From assembly GCA_964019695.1 (NCBI GenBank), contig CAXHUL010000209.1, forward strand, positions 1 through 64,000: 64,000 nt of DNA, in the 5' to 3' direction. This document shows, one piece after another, positions 57,473 to 64,000 of this stretch. The notes beneath the pieces were generated by a model. It searched no databases. It worked only from the letters and a program-made list of their open reading frames with translations, and was not told the DNA's origin. The stretch's first letter is position 1, and the number at the start of each line of letters is the position of its first letter. A program made the translations under genes and the position numbers. This stretch comes from Loripinus fragilis. Its lineage: Eukaryota > Mollusca > Bivalvia > Lucinida > Lucinidae.

Positions 57473-58917
57473 CTAAAAGTGGCGCACAAGTTCTTGGATA
57501 CGGCGCCATCTCTTTCTCAGGTTGAAGTCCGTCTCATCACAGGAGGTTGGTGCAAAATGACCCCCGATTTGTCCGTGGAGAAAATGATTAGGGGTCAATG
57601 GGACGTCGTCTGCTGGATTCGCCGATTGATATGTCAGAGGCCTCGAATTTATCAGGCCCTCAGCTCCGATCATTGCTGTTGTGAGTTCTTCGTCGTTGAT
57701 GTCTGCTTTACCCAGTATCGCTTTTATTGCTTTCTTCGCCGACTTAATCATAGTCTCGTGGACACCACCAAAATGTGGTGCAAGTGGTGGGTTAAAGTGC
57801 CATGTGACTCCTTTGTTGGCTATGGACTGGTAAATCTTGTTCTCATCTAGTTCTCTAACCAGTGACTTTAGTTCTGCGTCCGCGCCTTTGAAGTTAGTGC
57901 CATTGTCTGAGTACATTTCTTCTGGTAAACCTCTACGACTGGCCATCCTGTAAAAGGCGTTTAGGAATGAATCTGTGTCAAGTCCATATGCCATCTCTAG
58001 GTGAACAGCTCTTGTGGCGAGACAGGTAAACAGGCAGAGGTATCTCTTCTCTCGTCGTTTTCCTCGTCCTTGAACTGTAATGAATGGGCCAGCGAAATCA
58101 ACAGCTGACCTAACAAATGCTCGCAAAGATGGTTTCAGTCTAGATGTTGGCAATGGTGCCATTATTTGCGAGCTTCGATTTGGCTTCGATTTCCGTCGGC
58201 GACACACCAAGCATTCCTTTTCCCATTCTCGATCTCTTCTCGTCCTGCAAGTAACCAGTATCGAGTGGATAATGCTGCGAGTGTCTGGTTGGTTCCAGTG
58301 GCATGGTTTCCTCGTTCATGAAACTCCTTCACGATGAGCTTAGTCACCCAGTTTCTTCTTGGCAGAATGATTGGGTACTGCATATCATATGGGAGAAACT
58401 CTGCATGTTTCAATCGACCATCAGACCGCATCAACCCATCTTCGTCAAGTTTTGGCTGAAACCCCAACAACTTGCTGCTTGATGGCAAAGTTTTCCGGCA
58501 AGACAGAGCCTTCCATTCATCAGTGAACTCTATAACCTGTGTATGATGAATAATCTGGACTTCGGCACGTTTCAGTTCTTCACTCAGAAGTTCACCGGAT
58601 GTCCTGTTTTCCTTTTGCTTTCTACCGTTGTCAACGAAGCGGTTTATCCATGCTAACACCCTCTTCAGACGTAGGAAGCTCGAGTAGTCACGTGGTTTCA
58701 ATGGAAAGTTGTCTTCATTACCAGTGACAACCATGCATACTGATTCCGAGCTATTTTCCGTTCTGGTGAATAGTGTTGGTCTAGTGCATCGCTTCATTTC
58801 GTCGTATCCTGTGTGGTTATCCTTGATAACTTTTGTTGGCCAAGCTTCTTCTGGCTTTCTCAAGAACTCTGGTCCTTTCCACCATCTGTCGCATTTTGCA
58901 AGATCAGCTGCCGTCAT
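57473..58917 (-). pseudogene. BEL/Pao integrase (zinc finger and catalytic core)
   Basis: The frame from 58917 carries HERGNHATG (H-x4-H), and after a frameshift near 58220 the C-x2-C of the H2C2 finger follows. The frame from 58210 carries the core: AVDFAGPF (first Asp), [14 protein letters not shown] (second Asp) and [14 protein letters not shown] (Glu), a D,D-35-E-type triad. The core is followed by a TAG at 57473 in a position where Trp is likely. The three catalytic residues are present, but the reading frame is broken. Confidence 0.93.
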
Positions 58918-58949
58918 TCCCCTGCTGAATATATCTGCTGGGTTTAAAC

Positions 58950-59505
58950 AAGTTGGTATATATCTCCACTGCTCCGGATCTGTACTTGTCTGAATCTCCC
59001 CAACCCGATTAGCAACAAAAGGTTTAAAGTCTCAACTGTGCCCATGTATCCACCAAAGATTGTTCTGACTGTCCGACCAAAAGACTGCTTGACTCATATG
59101 AAGCTCCAGAACACTCGCTATTCTCGTTGATAGTTGGACCCCAATAACTGCACCCATTAGCTCTAGACGTGGGATACTTGTCGCTATGGTAGGTGCGACC
59201 CGTGTCTTAGCAGCTACTATGTTGGTGGAGATAGTCCCATCTTGGTAGCTGTACCTTACATAAGCAACGGCTCCAAATGCATCTTCAGAGGCGTCAACGA
59301 ATGTGTGCAAGGAAACGTTGTCTATCTGCTTTCCTCCTACAAGCAGACATCGTGGTATTTGTAACAGCGTTAGCTCCGGTAGTTCACTGAACCAAGCCTG
59401 TGCTGGGTTGGTTAACGGTTCAGTCAGCATCTCATCCCAGTCCAATCCTGCCATCCACATTTGCTGCAGCAACTTTTTTGCTCTAATGGTGAATGGAGGG
59501 ATCAA
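58950..59505 (-). pseudogene. BEL/Pao RNase H-like (A17-type) region
   Basis: Frame from 59505: PPFTIRAKKLLQQMW and GLDWDEML, then HTFVDASEDAFGAVAY (Asp), SIPRLELMGAV (Glu) and VFWSDSQNNLWW (Asp), an RNase H pattern. A TGA at 59032 is in frame; coding continues after it (FVANRVGEIQ, ADIFSRGM) into the integrase frame. It joins the RT frame through a frameshift near 59500. Confidence 0.9.
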
Positions 59506-60631
59506 AGAGTGTTGCTATCTGTTTCAGAAAATTTCGTTTTGTATACTTTACATCACTACTGGGTGCGTTCTCTCTGAATGTGAAAACATCTTGGTCAGAC
59601 AGCCACCACACTCCTAGTGTCTTTGAACTTGGTAAATAGTCTGCATCCAGGTCTACTTCAGCCTTGCGATCCTGTAGTGGGATGTCCCTCAACAACCGAG
59701 GCAAGTTAGACAACCATTTTCTTGCATGCATTCCGGCCTGTCGCAACAGTTGCGAGAGTTGCTTGTGCAGTTCTATCCCTTGATCTTCGTTTGCTACCGA
59801 ATCCATAGAATCATCCATGTAGGTAGACCATAGCACCGTCTCAGCTGCCAGTGGAAATGTGTCTTTGAATTTCTTTGCGTGGTGTTGTAGGACAAACTGT
59901 GCCTGGAACGGAGAGGAGTTTACCCCAAACACGACCCGATCAAACTGGTAAGTATCTGGCTGACGATCCTGATCTATTCCCCTCCATAGGAATCGATGAA
60001 AAGGCTTGTCTTCATGAGCTATACCAATTCGCAGGTACATTTCCGCAATATCACATACTAGTGCAACTGGTTGTCGTCTAAATCGCAGTAGAACATCAGA
60101 TAATTCCGGCTGTAGCTTCAGACCTTGGTGAATCAGGTCATTGAGCGAATGACCTTCGTATCTTGCCGATGCGTCAAAGACACTACTCACCTTGGTAGTG
60201 TCTTTATCTGGTCTTAGTACAGGGAAGTGTGGAAGGTACCACCTTGACGTTGACCTCTTTGGCTCTTGAACTTTTGTGACATAACCCTTCTGGACATACT
60301 GCTCAAGGCAGTTGTTGTATGCCTGTGCAACATCCAGGGACTTTTTCAGCCGTTTCTCTGTGTTTTCCAGTCTTCTAAGAGCCATCTCATAATTATCTGG
60401 CAATGCACGTGTATAAGACTTCCACAGTATACCAACTCTGTACATTTGGTTCTCGAACGAAAGCGTGCTTTCAACCTTTTTTATAGCCAATTGCTCTTCA
60501 ATGCGAACTATTGGTGCATCATGCGGTGACTGGACATTTTCGATCTCCCAAAAGTGTTTCAACGTCGAATTTATCTGCTCAATTTCAGCCTGATTTTTAA
60601 CAAAATACGTGTAAGCAAAGTTTGTTCCCAA
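59483..60631 (-). pseudogene. BEL/Pao reverse transcriptase
   Basis: 382-residue frame. Recognisable blocks: WYLPHFPVLRPDKDTTKVS, VFDASARYEGHSLND, ALVCDIAEMYLRIGIAHEDK (palm Asp), FLWRG, FGVNSSPFQAQFVLQHH and STYMDDSMDS, with the YMDD catalytic box at 59810-59821. LGVWWLSDQDVFTF follows in the connection. This is the longest intact part of the element and contains all RT catalytic aspartates. Confidence 0.96.
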
Positions 60632-61264
60632 TACATGTCCTTCCTAGTAGTGTGAGCCTGGCGATAGGCTCTCCTGGTTTCCCTCTAACTTCTTGAATGG
60701 CATAGAGCAGATCGGCGCAGTCCAATCCCAACAGCATGTTGACAAGTGGTCTCGTGGCTGAAGTTGGGAATTTGATGTTTTTAGGTGAGGCCACTGCTGC
60801 TTTAATTTATTCCATTCTACAACCGGCATGTTACCCGTCACTCTGTCTACCGTGCACGCGCTAACCATTGTGCTTACATTGCCCGTTATACTTGTGAGTT
60901 CAACGTTGATTGGCTTAGTCTCAAAGGTCTCCACCTGTCTGTTCAGTACATTTACGGTCATTTTTTCGGTTCTTCCTTGTAGACCTAGCTCAGCTGCCAC
61001 GTCGGCATTGATGTAGGATTTTGTACTGGCGTCGTCTAACAAGGCATTAATTTTCAAAGACCGTTCACCATTTTTCAGAATGACTGGCACTGTACGAAGC
61101 CCTACAAAGTTTGCCCTGATGTTGCTTTGGGTGACCATTGTTGTCTGCTCTTTCCCCTCCGTAAGGCTACTGTCCTGATCCTGTGGCTCTAAAGTGCCGA
61201 TAGCTACTTTTGACGATTTCTCCAAATTAACAGGAGCCGGTCTGGTGGATCCATTTTTATGCAA
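60597..61264 (-). pseudogene. BEL/Pao aspartic protease region
   Basis: ALLDDASTKSYINADVAAEL holds a D-D-A/D-S/T-x-S type active-site loop of the BEL/Pao protease family (DUF1758-like). The reading frame moves near 60790 (continuing as LLGLDCADLLYAIQEVRGK, 60794-60597) and again near 60630 into RT. Confidence 0.88.
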
Positions 61265-61276
61265 CAGCCTGTGATG

Positions 61277-62900
61277 TTAATCCGTACACCCGTCTTGGCC
61301 GCACCGTCGACTTCTAGGACACGCTTTTCCCTGGTGCCCTTGAGCTAAACACCGAAAGCATAACTGATTGTGTTTAGCGAAATTCCATCTATCTGCCACT
61401 TTTCTTCGATTGAATTCTGGACAGTTCCATATGCCATGATTCTTTCCACAATCGAGGCATGGCATTTTCTTCGAATTACGGACATAATCTGCTTCACCGA
61501 AAAATGTTCGCTGGTTCCCCTGTCTAGATGTTGAGCGATATGGTGGTTTTGTACCCTTTCCTGACACCCCGCGAACCGCCTCTGTGGCTATCCTCTGGAA
61601 TTCTGATTCCTGTAGTATCCATTCCCGTAGTGAGAGCACTAACTCTTCTTTGTTGCACTCGAACACCCAGCGATGGTACCTAGCTAGCATTGCCTTGGGT
61701 ATTTTGCGCTGTAGCTTCGCTTAGAGCGACCCAAAACCAAGCTTGTGATGTTGTCCGGCCTCTTGTAGGTTGATCATTGCTATGTCTAGAAGATCAGCAA
61801 ATTCTTCTATATCCTTCGCATGACCCTGTCGTATCTGCGGAAACTCCTCCAACTCTTCCAGGTATAATGCTATCTGCCTACGCTTTCCACCGTACTTTCT
61901 ATCTAAGCGACCCTTGGCTGCTTCGTAGGCAGCAGCGGAGTGTCCCAGGCTGTAAATTACCTTCAGAGCCTCCCCGGAGACGTACTGCCGAAGTTGCAGT
62001 AACTTGTATTCGGCGGTTGCCGGTGCAGAATCGATGCAGGCAAGGAAAGATGCCTTCCAACTTTGGTAGTTTTTCTTTTCGCCGGTGAATACAGGTATCT
62101 GCACACGCTTTCATTGCCTCCATAAATCTTGCCCAATCGTGGGAGGAGTGTTGTTACTACATGTAGCAGTTGGTTCAAACGGTGTTGCCGCAGCGTTCAT
62201 GCTGGTTTTTCTCACTACGGGGCGATGAAGCGCTTGAGCCTGTTCATTTTGCAGTGACATGTCCTTATCAATTGATTGCTGTGGTTGTGCTCCATTAACC
62301 GTGGTAATTTTCTGGTTACCGGTGGTACCGTTTGTTTGGTTTTCACTGCTTTTTAATAGCACCGAATTGCAGACATTAATGTCAGAATCAACAATTTCTA
62401 CCTCTTGAGAAAACGCTGTACCCTTCTTTTCGGTAGGTTTCCGACTGGTCAGAAATGTTCATTTGGCCCAGCAAGTCAATCGTAAGTATTTCAGAAGTTT
62501 CACTTGACTGTTCCTTTTGTGTGTGGTTATAATGCTGTGCCGCCCCATATGTTGTCGAATAATCATCATCCAGCTTCTCCATCTCGAGCATTACTTTATC
62601 GCTCAGCTGTTTTTGCTTGTTTTTATCAAAAAGTTCGGACAGTCTTGTCATTACGTCCATGGCGCTTTCCATAGCATTGTCCAATCTATTACATGCCTCC
62701 TGAATCTCTCGATAGCCTGGCTTTTCCGGTTGATCTATCAAAAACAATACCTTGTTGTTAATCCGTGTGAAGCTTGATTTAGCGCGGAACTTTTCCCTTT
62801 TCAATTCCGCTTCCATGTCTGTGAGAGCGCCAGCTGTCCCTGTTGGATCGCCACGTTCCCGCAGATCATCTCCGTTGATGCCGTTCTCCGGCGACGCCAT
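61277..62900 (-). pseudogene. BEL/Pao gag
   Basis: Begins MASPENGING at 62900, the first ATG after the LTR and primer site. The N-terminal ~120 residues are charged and probably coiled-coil. A frameshift falls near 62400 and lesions near 62110. A conserved gag core follows (IPVFTGEKKNYQSWKASFLA, LRQYVSGEALKVI, AAKGRLDRKYGG; DUF1759-like, 62104-61721). A TAA at 61721 lies in frame. CLDCGKNHGIWNC and CFRCLAQGHQGKAC (about 61455 and 61350) are cysteine/histidine knuckles. An in-frame TAA at 61277 precedes the protease. Confidence 0.92.
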
Positions 62901-62942
62901 TTTCCCGTTAATTCCGTATTTTCTTCGATTTTATGTCTTCAA

Positions 62943-62958
62943 CCTTGCTCTGCTACCA
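62943..62958 (-). other. Putative primer-binding site
   Basis: Minus-strand TGGTAGCAGAGCAAGG lies 5 nt inside the 5' LTR; it starts with TGG, complementary to a tRNA CCA end. The tRNA species was not identified. Confidence 0.65.
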
Positions 62959-62963
62959 AATTT

Positions 62964-63340
62964 TGGTTGGACGATATTCCCGATTATGGAATAGCCACCA
63001 AAAGAAACTCCGATGATGAGTTGGTACAATATACGATTTATTTCAACTGTAAGATCACGTTTACGGGCCCATAAGGTAAACGCGTCTCCACCATGTTCCA
63101 TTTACTTTTTTCAACTAGCTTAGCAACCGACGTTAACGTAACGTCAACGCGGCGTAACGTTACGTCGAAGATAAATATAGCGCCCCATAATGCAATATTA
63201 TGAAATGCTTTTCCACAGGTTAATTATAAGCTACAAACAATATAGACTCGGATGAGACTGCACAAAATGTGGCATTTCATCTGGGTCCATACGGTTTATA
63301 AAACATAGGATTTTAAAGTAACTCAAAACTCTTCCTACCA
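62964..63340 (-). repeat. BEL/Pao 5' LTR (377 bp)
   Basis: Partner of 56388-56768, about 98% identical. It would contain the element's promoter; no TATA box could be assigned with confidence. Confidence 0.95.
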
Positions 63341-63345
63341 CTGGT

Positions 63346-63421
63346 TCAACCCAGGAAGACCCGTCCCGCATAACTGAAAGATTGTTGAGTGGACGTAGAG
63401 AATCAAATCAAACAAACAAAA
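63346..63421 (+). mobile_element. SINE, right part
   Basis: Resumes TCAACCCAGGAAGACCCGTC and ends AATCAAATCAAACAAACAAA. The 16-bp duplication TCTTTGAACAAGCTAA follows at 63422-63437, matching 56248-56263. Confidence 0.95.
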
Positions 63422-63437
63422 TCTTTGAACAAGCTAA

Positions 63438-63972
63438 AGATGCCATATAATAACTGACAACATCAACCGCTTTGCAAAACCACAATTTTAATCATATACA
63501 TGTATAAGGGGATATATTTTTGAAGAGCTCTCACCTGCATGAATTTTATCCTGTTTTAACAAAAATTGTTTTTTATCAAGGAGACGGATACCTTTGGCCA
63601 CATTCTTGTATGAACAATTGATACATCTCACATAGATCATTTTACGCCCCAACTTACAGCATTTGAGCAATGGGCAGCATGCTCATCAGTCTTTTTAGAA
63701 TTACTTCCTGGTTTGAAACCTTTTGCCATATTGTGTCACGCTGGATGGACTTTAGAGAAAAACATTTGCATGAACAAGAACTACATTTATATGACTACAA
63801 TATTTAGAAGTATTTTGACCCAAATATGTGTAATTCTGGTATTGTTTACAACTTTTATTTTGACAACAAAAGTTCATAAACAAAAATTGTAAATATATAT
63901 TTTTCTACCAGAAATTTGTACAGTTGGGCGAAAATACTTCTAAATATTGTAGTAGGATAATTGTAGTTCATT
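63438..63972. other. AT-rich stretch, nothing coding recognised
   Basis: CTACAATATTTAGAAGTATTTT near 63796 and its complement near 63930 form a ~160-bp inverted pair; otherwise plain. Confidence 0.5.
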
Positions 63973-64000
63973 GTTTGTTTGTTTGTTGCTTTACGTCCCA
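63973..64000 (-). mobile_element. 3' tail of a minus-strand SINE or LINE running off the window
   Basis: Reverse complement begins TGGGACGTAAAGCAACAAAC followed by CAAA-type repeats, like the SINE tails at 250-286 and 63400-63421. The body lies beyond the window. Confidence 0.6.

Larger units (their letters stand above)
56388..63340 (-). mobile_element. BEL/Pao LTR retrotransposon, full length, defective
   Basis: LTRs at 56388-56768 and 62964-63340, both starting TGGTTGGACG and ending CTACCA. The 5-bp target duplication CTGGT lies at 56383-56387 and 63341-63345. On the minus strand the order is gag with a CCHC knuckle, aspartic protease, RT, RNase H/A17-like region, H2C2 zinc finger, integrase core, C-terminal domain: the BEL/Pao order. 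The two LTRs differ at about six bases plus one 4-bp indel in ~377 bp, so the insertion is fairly recent. Coding is broken by several frameshifts and in-frame stops, so it is not autonomous as read; some shifts could be sequencing errors. Confidence 0.96.

Noticed and set aside
57479..61016. Several + strand frames of 60-123 codons
   Set aside because: They are antisense shadows of the BEL/Pao pol region.
56388..63340. Env-like gene in the LTR element
   Set aside because: No frame between integrase end and 3' LTR is long enough; only the duplicated pol end is present.

Overview
The window looks like a repeat-dominated, intergenic piece of an AT-rich metazoan genome, most likely a bivalve mollusc. 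Reasons: tRNA-headed SINEs ending in (CAAA)n, a BEL/Pao LTR retrotransposon, several LINE lineages, many palindromic MITE-like hairpins, and dispersed repeat motifs I associate with bivalves. The species call is inference. I found no intact host protein-coding gene; every recognisable coding stretch belongs to a mobile element and nearly all are broken. Layout: 0-5.5 kb holds a SINE with a clear target duplication, tRNA-like fragments and a LINE reverse transcriptase scrap. 5.5-15.7 kb is a nested stack. A ~145-bp tandem array carrying nuclear-receptor-type AGGTCA motifs was split by a LINE (minus strand, TTGGGATT duplication). That LINE was in turn split by a ~4.9-kb long-inverted-repeat element (7.07-12.02 kb) and by a 1.76-kb element with a 9-bp duplication (12.76-14.51 kb). 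15.8-21.1 kb is a TIR element whose termini recur in a small MITE at 30 kb. 21-35 kb holds dispersed repeats, hairpins, paired MITEs and an in-frame 45-bp minisatellite. 35.2-42.15 kb is a degenerate large element encoding a FEN/XPG-like nuclease with a CXC cysteine motif, interrupted by a dispersed repeat and by a + strand RNase-H-bearing LINE with an 8-bp duplication. 42.4-46.35 kb is a hairpin whose loop contains a ~220-bp tandem array. 46.73-49.95 kb is a DNA transposon with CAC-starting ~45-bp TIRs and a 5-bp ACATA duplication, holding SINEs. 50.1-52.15 kb is hairpins plus a 37-bp minisatellite. 52.3-53.2 kb is a CR1-like LINE end. 56.26-63.42 kb is a SINE split by a BEL/Pao element on the minus strand. 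How it fits together: the window is a record of successive insertions. The most interesting content is the FEN/XPG-like nuclease + CXC family, present as two unequal, decayed copies (7-12 kb and 35-42 kb), both in elements with inverted terminal regions rich in a GTTAC/GTAAC motif. I know no named function for this family; the nuclease reading rests on motif order and needs structural and HMM checks.
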